From Paracoccaceae bacterium (lineage in GTDB: Bacteria > Pseudomonadota > Alphaproteobacteria > Rhodobacterales > Rhodobacteraceae), in NCBI GenBank assembly GCA_007120685.1, contig SKNG01000457.1:1-13598 (forward strand): a DNA stretch of 13,598 nt, written 5' to 3'. The notes below the pieces were generated by a model, which saw only the letters and a program-made list of their open reading frames with translations, ran no database searches and was not told where the DNA came from. The position numbers and the translations under genes were made by a program. How positions within the stretch are numbered: the first letter of the stretch is position 1; the number at the start of each line of letters is the position of its first letter. Below, piece after piece: positions 1 to 7,727 of this stretch.

Positions 1-271
1 GCATCAGATGGGCGCTGCGATGGGTAAAGGCCTCGGCCTGGCCGACATAGGTGCTGAACAGATGGAAGGCCCAGATGGTGATGGTCAGCACCGCCAGCAC
101 CAGCGCCAGCAGATGCTGCGGACGCAGACCGGGCGTTTCGATCAGATAGTCGAAGGCAGTGCGGCGGTGCCCCTCGATGCGGACCTCCACCGGCTCGGCA
201 TCGGGCCCGCCACCGCCAGCCGCCGCCGAAGCGCCGCCGCCGGGCTTGTGACCGCTGCGGGCTGTCGCCAT
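1..271 (-). CDS. TRAP transporter fused permease (TAXI type), N-terminal part, cut by window edge
   Basis: The minus-strand frame opening with ATG at 271 runs to the left edge without a stop and gives 90 residues. A low-complexity Gly/Ala-rich cytoplasmic start is followed by a basic segment with FDYLIETPG at about residues 39-47. A hydrophobic helix then spans about residues 53-75 (LLALVLAVLTITIWAFHLF), and the visible part ends in RSAHLM. In fused 4TM/12TM TRAP permeases the first helix is typically followed by an R-x-x-HL segment that begins the next membrane helix, so this fits their N-terminus. Such permeases import organic acids with a TAXI-type binding protein, which is not visible here. 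A purine-rich GGGGGGAGG tract lies just upstream of the ATG but very close to it. The gene is divergent from the IclR gene. The family call rests on a short segment. Confidence 0.62.
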   Translation of the reverse strand, partial: MATARSGHKPGGGASAAAGGGGPDAEPVEVRIEGHRRTAFDYLIETPGLRPQHLLALVLAVLTITIWAFHLFSTYVGQAEAFTHRSAHLM

Positions 272-288
272 GCCTCCCCCCGTCTTCC

Positions 289-338
289 GAAAAACAGCTT
301 ACACTCTGTTTCGCATCGTGAAAACGCCTTTTGAAACT
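289..338. promoter_or_regulatory. Divergent promoter region with dyads between TRAP permease and IclR genes
   Basis: The 233-bp gap 272-504 separates two divergent genes and is relatively AT-rich only at about 289-338. It holds AAACAG-N8-CTGTTT (292-311), the 15-bp dyad TTTCGCATCGTGAAA (310-324, half-sites TTTCnC/GnGAAA), and TGAAAACGCCTTTTG (319-333). The last matches 8 of the 12 fixed positions of the TGAAAC-N3-GTTTCA boxes at 8594-8634. An intact half-site TGAAAC follows at 332-337. These could be autoregulatory sites for the IclR protein. The remainder, 339-504, shows nothing recognisable apart from the ribosome binding site of the downstream gene. No strong -35/-10 pair was found. Confidence 0.35.
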
Positions 339-504
339 GACGGTAGCATCCACCTCTGTGCATTTCAAGCGTGGCGGTGACGTGATAAGCGGATCGTGCC
401 ATGCCGGGGTCACCGGGCAGGGCTTGGTTGCTGCGCCGGCACGGGTTGCGGGCCTGGAGCTTGGCGCGGTAGTGGGGTGCGATGCCGCGAAGGCTGGAGG
501 GACG

Positions 505-1320
505 ATGCCGGAGAGCAAGGAAGACCTGACGGACGGGCAGACCGCGGGGCGCGAGCCGACATTGGTCAACGCGCTTGCGCGCGGGCTGAGCCTGCTGGCC
601 GCCTTCGAGCCCGAGGACCGCGGGCTGGGCAATCAGGAACTGGCGCAGCGCACGGGCCTGCCCAAACCCACCGTCTCGCGTCTGGCGCGCACGCTGACCG
701 AACTGGGCTATCTGATCCACCATCCCCGCGCCGCGCGCTACAGCCTGGCGCCGAAGGTGCTGGAGCTGGGCTATGCGGCGCTGGCCAGTTCCGGCATCTC
801 GCTGATTGCCCGGCCGATCATGCGGCAGTTGTCGGAAATGGACGATATCGCCGTGGCGCTGGGCGTGCAGAGCCGCGATGCGATCCGCTACATCGACCTG
901 GTGCGCCGGCCAGAGGCGGTGGTGCTGAGCCTCGACATCGGCTCGCGCCTGCCGCTGCTTCATTCGGCGATGGGGCGGGCCTGGCTGGCCGTGCTGCAGA
1001 AGGACGCAAGCGCAGCGGTGGCCGAAAGGCTTTCCCGGCAGGAAAAGATGGCGGCGGACATCCTGATGGCGCAGATCGCCCGCCACCGGGAAGAGATGGC
1101 GCAGCATGGCTATGTCACCTCGCTGGGCGAATGGCGGCCGGAAATCCATGCGGCAGCGACGGTCATTCACACCGGCTCGGCGCGCGAACCGCTGATCATC
1201 AATATCGGCGGACTGGCCTCGATCATGACCGAAGAACGCATCCGCAGCCGGTTCGGCCCGGCGCTGGTAACGGCGGCGCGCAAGATCCAGGTGGGGCTGG
1301 GCATGCCGGCAGAGCGCTGA
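505..1320 (+). CDS. IclR-family transcriptional regulator
   Basis: The 271-residue protein has the usual IclR length. An N-terminal winged helix-turn-helix occupies about residues 20-84; the recognition helix is in LPKPTVSRLARTLTELGYL and the wing in RYSLAPKVLELG. The C-terminal effector-binding domain (about 95-265) contains the family segment LLHSAMGRAWLA and the late IINIGG strand. The ATG at 505 was chosen because GGAGGG lies four to five bases upstream and the protein then starts at normal length; the frame is open further upstream but has no comparable signal. The next gene, an acyl-CoA synthetase, is on the same strand 107 bp downstream, and a catabolic block follows. IclR proteins commonly control neighbouring catabolic operons through small acid effectors. 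By inference this one controls the synthetase, the 3804-8546 block and the tct operon. Confidence 0.93.
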   Translation: MPESKEDLTDGQTAGREPTLVNALARGLSLLAAFEPEDRGLGNQELAQRTGLPKPTVSRLARTLTELGYLIHHPRAARYSLAPKVLELGYAALASSGISLIARPIMRQLSEMDDIAVALGVQSRDAIRYIDLVRRPEAVVLSLDIGSRLPLLHSAMGRAWLAVLQKDASAAVAERLSRQEKMAADILMAQIARHREEMAQHGYVTSLGEWRPEIHAAATVIHTGSAREPLIINIGGLASIMTEERIRSRFGPALVTAARKIQVGLGMPAER

Positions 1321-1341
1321 CCACGCTGCATGCGTTCCGCA

Positions 1342-1359
1342 TGGCAAAACCGATTTCCA
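1342..1359. promoter_or_regulatory. Candidate operator dyad and -35 box upstream of acyl-CoA synthetase
   Basis: The short gap 1321-1427 contains TGGCAA-N6-TTTCCA at 1342-1359, an imperfect palindrome (TGGNAA/TTNCCA). Six bases later is a perfect TTGACA (1365-1370). A second small dyad, ATGCC-GGCG-GGCAT, sits at 1372-1385. No good -10 hexamer is seen at 17 bp from TTGACA, so the promoter is tentative. The AT-rich patch in otherwise GC-rich sequence suggests that the synthetase has its own regulated promoter rather than depending only on readthrough from the IclR gene. Confidence 0.35.
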
Positions 1360-1427
1360 AATAATTGACATATGCCGGCGGGCATCGCAGTCTTGTTGGC
1401 AGCCGTGACAGCAAGCGAGGTGCCGCC

Positions 1428-3638
1428 ATGCCCCCAACGCCGGTTGCCGAGGAGGAATGCGCTGCGTCATGCAAGGCCCCCAGTGCAGGCGCGGCCCGCA
1501 TGGCGCGGCTGCTGGCGCCGCGCAGCGTGGCGGTGATCGGGGCCAGCGCCAACCCCTCCAGCTGGGGCGGCGCGACCATCGCCAACCTGCAGGCGATGGG
1601 CTTTGCCGGGGCGATCTATCCGGTGAACCCGAACTACGACCAGATCGCCGGCCTGCCCTGTTTCCCGGATGTTCAGGCGATCCCCGGCCCGGTGGATGCC
1701 GCGCTGCTGTTCGTCCCCGGCGATGCGGTTGCGTCGGTGCTTGCCGCCTGCGGGCACAAGGGCGTGGGCGGCGCCGTGATCCTGGCCGCCGGCTATGGCG
1801 AGATCGGGGCCGAAGGCGCCCGGCGTGAGGCCGATCTGCGCGCGCTGGCCGACCGGCACGGCATCGCCGTTTGCGGGCCGAACTGCATGGGGCTGGTCAA
1901 CCTGGCCAGCGGCTTCATCGGCTACACGGCGGCGATGCTGCCCGCCGACATGCGCCCGGGCCGAAGCGCGCTGATCTCGCAAAGCGGGCAACTGGCGGCG
2001 GTGCTGCTGACGCGCAGCCACGATCAGGGCGTGCGGCTGCGCTATCTGGTCTCCACCGGCAACGAGATGAATGTCGAGGCTGCCGATTATGCCGATTTCA
2101 TGCTCGACGACCCCGAAATCGCCTCGGTCGGCATGGTGCTGGAGGGGCTGCGCGACCCGGCGCGGTTTCTGGCCGTGGCCGAGCGCGCGGCTGGTTTGGG
2201 CAAGCCTCTGATCGTCTTGAAACTGGGCCGCAGCCGCGCGGCGGCGCGCACGGCGCTGGCCCATACCGGCAAGATGGCGGGCTCGGCCGCCGTGCATGAT
2301 GCGGTGTTCCGGCAGATGAACGTGATCTCGGTGAGCGACCCGCTGGAAATTGCCGATGTGGCGGCGCTTTTCGCCTGCTGCCCGGCGCCGCGCGGCAACC
2401 GGATCGGGGTGGTCAGCTTCTCGGGCGGCTGGTGCGGGGCGCTGGCCGACCAGGCCGAGGCCGAGGGGCTGCCGCTGGCCGAGTTCGCGCCCGAGACGAT
2501 GGACCGGCTGCGCCCGCTTCTGCCCTTCACCCCGCCGGTGAACCCGCTGGATCTGTCGGGCCAGATCACCGCCCACCCTGAACGCTGGCCGCAGGCTCTG
2601 GCGGCGGTGCATGACGATCCGGACACCGATATCGTGGTGGTCTTCATCCATCAGATGCGCGCCGCTTGGCGGGGGCATTTCGTCGATCCGCTGCTGGATT
2701 TCGCGCGGCGATCGGAAAAGCCGGTGGCGGTGGTCCATGACGGCGGCGCGGTGGTGGCCGAGGGGTATGAGGCGCTGGTGAAGAACGGCGATCTGGCGGT
2801 CTATCGCGGCACCCTGCCGATGCTGCGGGCGCTGCGGCATTTCACCGAATTCCACGCCCGGCGCGGGCAGGTGGCCGTGGTGCCGGCCGAGGCGCCGGAC
2901 GCGGCACGTCGGGCGCGGGCCTTGGCGCTGATGGCGCCGCATGGGGAAAGCCTGGCGGAGGATGCCTCGAAAGCCGTGCTGGCGGGCTATGGCATGCCGA
3001 TGGTGGCCGAACGGGTGGTGGTTGGCCGCGAGCATGCGCTGCGGGCGGCCGGCGACATGGGCTTTCCCGTGGTGCTGAAGGGTCTGGCCGAGGGGATGGC
3101 GCACAAGACCGAGGCCGGGCTGGTGGCGGTGGGTCTGGGCGATGCGGCGGCGTTGGGGGCGGCGTATGAGGCGATGGCGGCGCGGATGGGCGGGGCCGGC
3201 GGGCGTTTTCTGGTTCAGCCGATGGTTTCGGGCGGGGTGGAGGTGCTGCTGGGCCTGCAGCATGACCCCGATTTCGGGCCGATGGTGATGCTGGGGCCGG
3301 GCGGGGTGATGGCGGAACTGATCGGTGACACCGCGATGCGCCGCGCGCCCTTCGGTCGTGCCGAGGCCGAGGCGATGATCGACGAGACCCGGCTGGGCGC
3401 GCTGCTGGCCGGGTTCCGGGGCGCCCCGGCGGCGGACCGGGCGGCGCTGGTAAAGGCGGTGCTGGCGCTGGGGCGGTTCGGGGTGGAGATGGGCGCGGCA
3501 GTGGAAAGCGTCGACATCAACCCGCTGATGGTGCTGCCGGCGGGGCAGGGCTGCGTGGCGGTGGATGCGCTGGTGGTGAAGGGGGCAGGGCCAGGGGCGG
3601 GGTGGGGGCGGGGTAAGGAGGCGGTTGCACCTGTTTGA
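1428..3638 (+). CDS. Fused ADP-forming acyl-CoA synthetase (acetate-CoA ligase family)
   Basis: The 736-residue protein has the order of single-chain ADP-forming synthetases (acid + ATP + CoA = acyl-CoA + ADP + phosphate). A CoA-binding Rossmann domain begins with PRSVAVIGAS at about 31-40. Succinyl-CoA-ligase-like domains follow, with CGPNCMGL (149-156), SQSGQLA and the LAHTGKMAGS segment (278-286), whose His279 matches the phosphorylated histidine of the family. A C-terminal ATP-grasp domain starts near 510 (VLAGYGMPM) and contains VVLKG, HKTEAG (559-564), LGPGG and VDINPLMV. There is no GNAT domain, so it is not a Pat-type protein acetyltransferase. The ATG at 1428 has GAGG seven bases upstream; a TTG at 1365 in the same frame overlaps the TTGACA box and is less likely. 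The Gly-rich C-terminal tail is probably disordered. The substrate cannot be read from sequence. It converges on the PLP-enzyme gene. Confidence 0.9.
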   Translation: MPPTPVAEEECAASCKAPSAGAARMARLLAPRSVAVIGASANPSSWGGATIANLQAMGFAGAIYPVNPNYDQIAGLPCFPDVQAIPGPVDAALLFVPGDAVASVLAACGHKGVGGAVILAAGYGEIGAEGARREADLRALADRHGIAVCGPNCMGLVNLASGFIGYTAAMLPADMRPGRSALISQSGQLAAVLLTRSHDQGVRLRYLVSTGNEMNVEAADYADFMLDDPEIASVGMVLEGLRDPARFLAVAERAAGLGKPLIVLKLGRSRAAARTALAHTGKMAGSAAVHDAVFRQMNVISVSDPLEIADVAALFACCPAPRGNRIGVVSFSGGWCGALADQAEAEGLPLAEFAPETMDRLRPLLPFTPPVNPLDLSGQITAHPERWPQALAAVHDDPDTDIVVVFIHQMRAAWRGHFVDPLLDFARRSEKPVAVVHDGGAVVAEGYEALVKNGDLAVYRGTLPMLRALRHFTEFHARRGQVAVVPAEAPDAARRARALALMAPHGESLAEDASKAVLAGYGMPMVAERVVVGREHALRAAGDMGFPVVLKGLAEGMAHKTEAGLVAVGLGDAAALGAAYEAMAARMGGAGGRFLVQPMVSGGVEVLLGLQHDPDFGPMVMLGPGGVMAELIGDTAMRRAPFGRAEAEAMIDETRLGALLAGFRGAPAADRAALVKAVLALGRFGVEMGAAVESVDINPLMVLPAGQGCVAVDALVVKGAGPGAGWGRGKEAVAPV

Positions 3639-3684
3639 TCCGCTTTCCGCTTGCCTGCCCCGGGACGGCAGGGGCGACGACGTG

Positions 3685-3730
3685 AAACGGGCTTTCGAAA
3701 GCCCGTTTGCACGCGCCTTCCAAGGCGCGT
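3685..3730 (+). terminator. Double-palindrome element, probable bidirectional terminator (copy A)
   Basis: Two adjacent palindromes lie between the convergent ends of the acyl-CoA synthetase (stop 3638) and PLP-enzyme (stop 3804) genes. The first, 3685-3708, is a perfect 24-bp palindrome: AAACGGGCTTTC followed by its exact reverse complement. The second, 3711-3730, has arms ACGCGCCTT and AAGGCGCGT around a 2-base centre. Both can form GC-rich hairpins in RNA from either strand, and TCTTCCC follows the second. The position suggests transcription termination in both directions. A related inverted copy is at 11877-11921. Confidence 0.7.
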
Positions 3731-3803
3731 CTTCCCGCGTCTGCCGAAACGACAAGCCGCAAATGGCAGGGTCGCTGCCGGCGCTGCTGTCTTTGGCGCT
3801 GCC

Positions 3804-5054
3804 TCAATACTGCGCCGTCACCCCGCCGGCATCCGCCCCCGCGCGCACCTCGGCCAGCGCGTCGGCCAGATCGGCCAGATAGGCCTCGCGTGCCGGTTCG
3901 TGGAACATCGACAGCATGGCGTGCAGCCCCTTCGGCTCGCGCGTCAGCCCGGGCAGCCAGCCGCGCGCCTGCATCCCCTTGGCCACGGCAAAGATATCGG
4001 CATCCTCGGCGCCGAAGTTGATGATGGTGAAATCCGGCTCGGCCCATAGCCGCACGCCCGCAATCCCGCGCAACCCGGCGGTGTAGGCATCCACCATGGC
4101 CCCCAGCCGGCGCGCCGCGTCCTCGTAGCCGGCGGTGCCCAGATGGTTCAGCACCGCCCAGGCCGCCGCCACCGCGCCGGCCGGCCGCGTGCCGCCCAGC
4201 GTGGCGGTGGCGAAGGCGCCGCCCGTCCAGGCATCGGCGCGGAACAGCGCGCGCTCCATGTCGGCCCCGTCGCGGTAGAAAACGGTCGAGGCCGGTTTCG
4301 GGCAGAAGCCGAACTTGTGCAGATCGGCCGAGATCGACCGCACCCCGGGAAAGCGGAAGTCAAAGGCCGGCGTGCCCCGGCCGACGCGCGCAAAGAAGGG
4401 CGCCAGCCAGCCGCCGACGCAGGCATCGACATGCAGCCACAATCCGCGCTCGACCGCCAGATCGGACAGCGCCTCAATGGGGTCGATCACCCCATGCGGG
4501 AAGCAGGGCGCCGAGCCGACGATTGCCATGGTCTGCCCGTCGCACAGTGCGCCCAGCGCCGCCACATCCACCCGCCGGTCTGGCGTCAGGGGCGCGCGGC
4601 GAATCTCCAGATCCATCGCCGCCGCCGCCTTGTCGAAGGCCGGATGCCCGCTGATCGGCATGACGATGTTCAGCGCCACTTCGCGCCCCTTGCCGTGCTG
4701 CGCCCGCCAGGCATCACGCGCGGCCTTCATCGCCATGAAGATGCTCTCCGACCCGCCGCTGGAAAACGCCCCCGCCGCGCCCTCGGGGGCGGAAAACAGC
4801 GACAGCCCGTAGCCCAGCACCTCTTCCTCCATCCGGCCGATGCCGTGAAAGGCGCGTTTGCGGCCCAGCGCGTTTTCCGAGAAGTACTCGAAGAACGCCT
4901 TGCGGCCGATTTCGTAGGTTTCGGGCTCGTTCAGGAACACGAACAGCGGCACGCGCCCGCCGCGCCAGTCGGCATCCCCGGCGCTCATGTCGCGCATCCG
5001 GGCTTGCAGGTCGGGCCAACCGGCGCCGCCATCGGGGAAGGGCAGGGGGGGCAT
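3804..5054 (-). CDS. PLP-dependent lyase/decarboxylase, sphingosine-1-phosphate-lyase-like
   Basis: The 416-residue protein has a fold-type I PLP pattern. SSGGSESI (98-105) is the phosphate-binding loop. ISGHPAFDKA contains the ring-stacking His137, and LHVDACVGGW contains the pyridine-N Asp210. SADLHKFGF carries the Schiff-base lysine Lys247. The HKFGF-x-PK pattern followed by TVFYR is typical of sphingosine-1-phosphate lyase and the related group II decarboxylases. It therefore probably either decarboxylates an amino acid or cleaves an amino alcohol to an aldehyde. There is no N-terminal membrane anchor, so it should be cytosolic. The ATG at 5054 was chosen because AAAGGA lies about eight bases upstream; the frame extends further (to 5189) without a comparable signal. 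It is the last gene of the leftward block, 145 bp after the SDR gene. The exact reaction is undetermined. Confidence 0.85.
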   Translation of the reverse strand: MPPLPFPDGGAGWPDLQARMRDMSAGDADWRGGRVPLFVFLNEPETYEIGRKAFFEYFSENALGRKRAFHGIGRMEEEVLGYGLSLFSAPEGAAGAFSSGGSESIFMAMKAARDAWRAQHGKGREVALNIVMPISGHPAFDKAAAAMDLEIRRAPLTPDRRVDVAALGALCDGQTMAIVGSAPCFPHGVIDPIEALSDLAVERGLWLHVDACVGGWLAPFFARVGRGTPAFDFRFPGVRSISADLHKFGFCPKPASTVFYRDGADMERALFRADAWTGGAFATATLGGTRPAGAVAAAWAVLNHLGTAGYEDAARRLGAMVDAYTAGLRGIAGVRLWAEPDFTIINFGAEDADIFAVAKGMQARGWLPGLTREPKGLHAMLSMFHEPAREAYLADLADALAEVRAGADAGGVTAQY

Positions 5055-5199
5055 CTTCGGGTTCCTTTCGATTGTCAGGCGGCGCGCAGCCTGGTGCATG
5101 GTGATCCTTGCCAGAAGCGCCGTCCGTGGCGGGCGCAGGCGGGAAGGATTTCGAACCTGACTCACTGTGCCATCATCCCAGCCTAGCACCGCGCCCCGC

Positions 5200-5997
5200 T
5201 CAGATCGACATCGACTGCCCGCCGTTGATGTCCAGCGTGGCGCCGTTGACGAAGCCCGCCTCCTCGGCCGCCAGGAAGGCCACGGCGGCGCCGATATCCT
5301 CGGGCGTGCCGTGGCGGCCGACGGGGATGCCGTCCAGCATCTGCGCGCGCTCCTCGGGCGTCTTGCGCTGGGAAAGCAGGCTTTCCACGCGCGGGGTCAG
5401 GATGGCGCCGGGGCAGAGCGTGTTGCAGGTGATGCCATGCGGCCCGAATTCCTGCGCGATCTGCAGGGTGAAGGCCTGCATGGCGCCTTTCGAGGCCACA
5501 TAATTCGCCCCCGCGAACAGGCTGCCGAAGCGCCCGGCCTTCGACCCCAGATTGACGATACGCCCATAGCCCGCTGCCATCATATGCGGCAACACGGCGC
5601 GGGTGGTCTGCACGCAGGCGGTCACGTTGACGGCCATGACGCGGTCCCAGTCTTCTTCCGATTGCTCCAGAAACCGGAAGGCCGTGTGCAGCGAGCCGCC
5701 GATGTTGTTGACCAGCACGTCGATCCGGCCATGCTGCGCGATCAACGCCTGCACCGCCGCTGCGATGGCCGCAGACTGCATCATGTCCACCGAGACCGGG
5801 TCGATGGCCAGCCCCTCGGCCCGGGCCTCGCCGCCCAGATCGTCCAGAAGGGTCTGGTCCCGGTCCCAGACCACCACCGTGGCCCCCTCGCGCGCCAGTC
5901 GCAGCGCCGCGCCGCGCCCGATGCCCGAGGCCGCGGCGGTGATCAGCGCCACCCGGCCCGTGTAGCGCCGGGCGGGGGCTGGATCAGAGCGGGTCAT
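5200..5997 (-). CDS. SDR-family NAD(P)-dependent oxidoreductase
   Basis: The 265-residue protein is a classical short-chain dehydrogenase of normal length. The Rossmann loop is TAAASGIGRG (20-29), with Ala where many members have the first Gly. VNNIGG at 96-101 is a variant of the NNAG motif. The catalytic set appears complete: Asn124, Ser152 (LGSKAG), and Tyr166/Lys170 (YVASK). It continues with CPGAILTP and ends with the family's usual DINGG. Asp45 after the second beta strand (VVVWDRD) favours NAD over NADP, by general rule. Its ATG lies inside the end of the TPP-enzyme gene (14-nt overlap), so the two are almost certainly cotranscribed and probably translationally coupled. It likely oxidises or reduces a hydroxy/oxo group on the intermediate of the block; 3-oxoacyl-ACP reductase-like naming would be nominal only. 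Confidence 0.92.
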   Translation of the reverse strand: MTRSDPAPARRYTGRVALITAAASGIGRGAALRLAREGATVVVWDRDQTLLDDLGGEARAEGLAIDPVSVDMMQSAAIAAAVQALIAQHGRIDVLVNNIGGSLHTAFRFLEQSEEDWDRVMAVNVTACVQTTRAVLPHMMAAGYGRIVNLGSKAGRFGSLFAGANYVASKGAMQAFTLQIAQEFGPHGITCNTLCPGAILTPRVESLLSQRKTPEERAQMLDGIPVGRHGTPEDIGAAVAFLAAEEAGFVNGATLDINGGQSMSI

Positions 5998-7675
5998 GGT
6001 CGGATGCCGGATGGTGGCTGGCTTCGGGGTCCACCTTCACGTCGATCACCACCGGCCCGCCCATGCGGTGCCCTTCCTGAAGCGCCTCGCGCATCTGGTC
6101 GCGGTGGGTGACGGTCAGGCCGCGCGCGCCCATCCCCTCGGCCACGCGGGCATAGTCGATATCGTTGAAATCGACCGCGATGCGCTTTTCGCCCAGATTG
6201 TCGCGCACCATGCCCAGGCCCGCGTTGTTGAACACCAGATAGACCACATCCAGACTGCGCTGCACCGCCGTGGGAATGGCATTCAGCGTCATCATGAAGC
6301 CGCCGTCGCCGGTCACGCAGGTCACCCGCCGGTCCGGCCGGACGATCTTTGCCGCCGTCGCCGCCGGGGCCGACCAGCCCATCACGCCCGTCCCGCCCGG
6401 CGCCAGGATCTGCCCCGGCACCGGCATGCGCAGCCCGTAGGTGGCCCAGATCCGGTTCGACCCGGCATCGAGCGTCAGCAGGTCATCCGGCCCGATAAAC
6501 TCCTGCAACCCCCGCACCACATCGGCATGATGCAGCGAGCCCTGGGCGGCGGGCAGGTCCGGCAGGTCGAAATAGCCGTTGGCCTGCTTGATGCCGCGCA
6601 GGCGCTCCAGCCGAGCGGCGGCGGTGGCAGGGTCCAGCCCGAACTCGGCCAGCATCGCCAGCACGTCGCCCGCATCGCCGGTGATCGCCAGATCCACCGG
6701 ATAGACCCAGCCGGCGTTGCGCGGGTCGACATCGACCTGCGCCAGCGCCTGGTCCCCCGGCCGGATCAGGCCGGGATCGCGGAAGCGGGTGTAATCCGGC
6801 CCCATGCTGGCGCCAAGCATCAGCACCATGTCGGCCTGCGCCAGCACCCGGTTCGCCGCCCGGTGGCCCCAGTTGCCCAGCATGCCGGCGGCCGAGGGCG
6901 AATTCTCGCCGATCGCGCCCTTGCCGTTGTAGCTGGTCACCACCGAAAGCCCCGCGCCCTCGGCCAGCGCCTGCAATGCCGCGCCGGCCTGAGCCGCCTG
7001 CACGCCGTTGCCGGCGACGATCACCGGAAACTGCGCCTTGTCGATCATCGCGGCCAGCTGGCGCACCGCCGCCGGGTCCGGGCGGGGGGGTGTGTAGGCG
7101 TAATAGCCCGCGCTGGGGTAGATGGTGGGCTTGAACGTCTCGGGCACCTCGCGCCGGATGATCGGGGTCTTCATCAGCACCCCGGCCGGGCCGAAACGCG
7201 GCAGGCTGGCGTGCTTGATCGCCATCTGCATGCCGTAGATCGCATCCTCGGGCGAGGTGGCATAGGTCATGTATTTCGTGATCGGCTTCAGCGCCGCCAT
7301 CGCATCGGCGCCACCATAATCGCCGGTCATGGTCTGATAGACGCCCATCTGCCCGTAGCCGTCATAGTCCGAGGTATCGGCCAGAATCACCATCGGCGAG
7401 CCGGAGAAATGCGCCTCCAGGATCCCCACCGCGCCCATCGTGCTCAGCCACGGTCCCTGACCCATCAGCACCGATGGCCGCCCCATCAGCCGCCCCGCCG
7501 CCTGCGCCATGATCGACGCCACCCATTCGCTGCGCGCCAGCACCACGTCCAGTTCGTGCCGGCGCTCGTAAAAGGCCGGCAGCGACCAGGTGACGCCCAG
7601 ACCGGGCAGGGTGAAGGCATGCTTGATGCCGCTTTCGATGATGGTCTGCACCACCATTTCGTTGGTCTTCGCCAC
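5984..7675 (-). CDS. Thiamine-diphosphate enzyme, acetolactate synthase/2-hydroxyacyl lyase superfamily
   Basis: The 563-residue protein has the three-domain layout of acetolactate-synthase-type enzymes. The N-terminal pyrimidine-binding domain carries the cofactor-activating Glu50 (ARSEWVASIMAQAAGR). The middle domain (about 200-345) includes PVIVAGNGV and DMVLMLGAS. The C-terminal pyrophosphate-binding domain has GDGGFMM (456-462) and VFNNAGLG, forming the GDG-x(~25)-NN cofactor motif with Asn483/Asn484. It should therefore cleave or join bonds next to a carbonyl. The flavin/sulfonylurea features of true acetolactate synthase were not traced, and no small regulatory subunit gene is nearby, so a catabolic lyase, decarboxylase or carboligase is more likely. 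The start is GTG at 7675, supported by GGAAAGGGA six bases upstream. It lies 52 bp after the dioxygenase gene and overlaps the SDR gene. The N-terminus diverges from the common acetolactate synthase pattern. Confidence 0.88.
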   Translation of the reverse strand: MAKTNEMVVQTIIESGIKHAFTLPGLGVTWSLPAFYERRHELDVVLARSEWVASIMAQAAGRLMGRPSVLMGQGPWLSTMGAVGILEAHFSGSPMVILADTSDYDGYGQMGVYQTMTGDYGGADAMAALKPITKYMTYATSPEDAIYGMQMAIKHASLPRFGPAGVLMKTPIIRREVPETFKPTIYPSAGYYAYTPPRPDPAAVRQLAAMIDKAQFPVIVAGNGVQAAQAGAALQALAEGAGLSVVTSYNGKGAIGENSPSAAGMLGNWGHRAANRVLAQADMVLMLGASMGPDYTRFRDPGLIRPGDQALAQVDVDPRNAGWVYPVDLAITGDAGDVLAMLAEFGLDPATAAARLERLRGIKQANGYFDLPDLPAAQGSLHHADVVRGLQEFIGPDDLLTLDAGSNRIWATYGLRMPVPGQILAPGGTGVMGWSAPAATAAKIVRPDRRVTCVTGDGGFMMTLNAIPTAVQRSLDVVYLVFNNAGLGMVRDNLGEKRIAVDFNDIDYARVAEGMGARGLTVTHRDQMREALQEGHRMGGPVVIDVKVDPEASHHPASDHDPL

Positions 7676-7727
7676 GGGCGATCCCTTTCCTTGACGTCGA
7701 TGAAGAATGCCACGCGGCGGCGCCGGT

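Noticed and set aside
1365..1427. Upstream TTG start for the acyl-CoA synthetase
   Set aside because: It coincides with a TTGACA promoter-like box and has no ribosome binding site, whereas the ATG at 1428 has GAGG at normal spacing.
142..3755. Long open frames on the minus strand opposite the IclR and acyl-CoA synthetase genes (442 and 762 codons)
   Set aside because: They encode Arg/His/Gln-rich, low-complexity proteins with no motif and lie antisense to genes with clear families. In DNA this GC-rich such frames are expected by chance.
5143..5185. A TTTCGAACCTGACTC stretch resembling the T-arm of a tRNA, read on the minus strand as GGTTCGAAATCC
   Set aside because: The flanking bases do not pair as a T-stem, and no anticodon arm, D-arm or acceptor stem can be built. 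It is a chance resemblance in the gap between the SDR and PLP genes.
5984..7675. Biosynthetic acetolactate synthase (ilvB/ilvI)
   Set aside because: No small subunit gene follows, the neighbours are catabolic, and the N-terminal region differs from the usual biosynthetic pattern.
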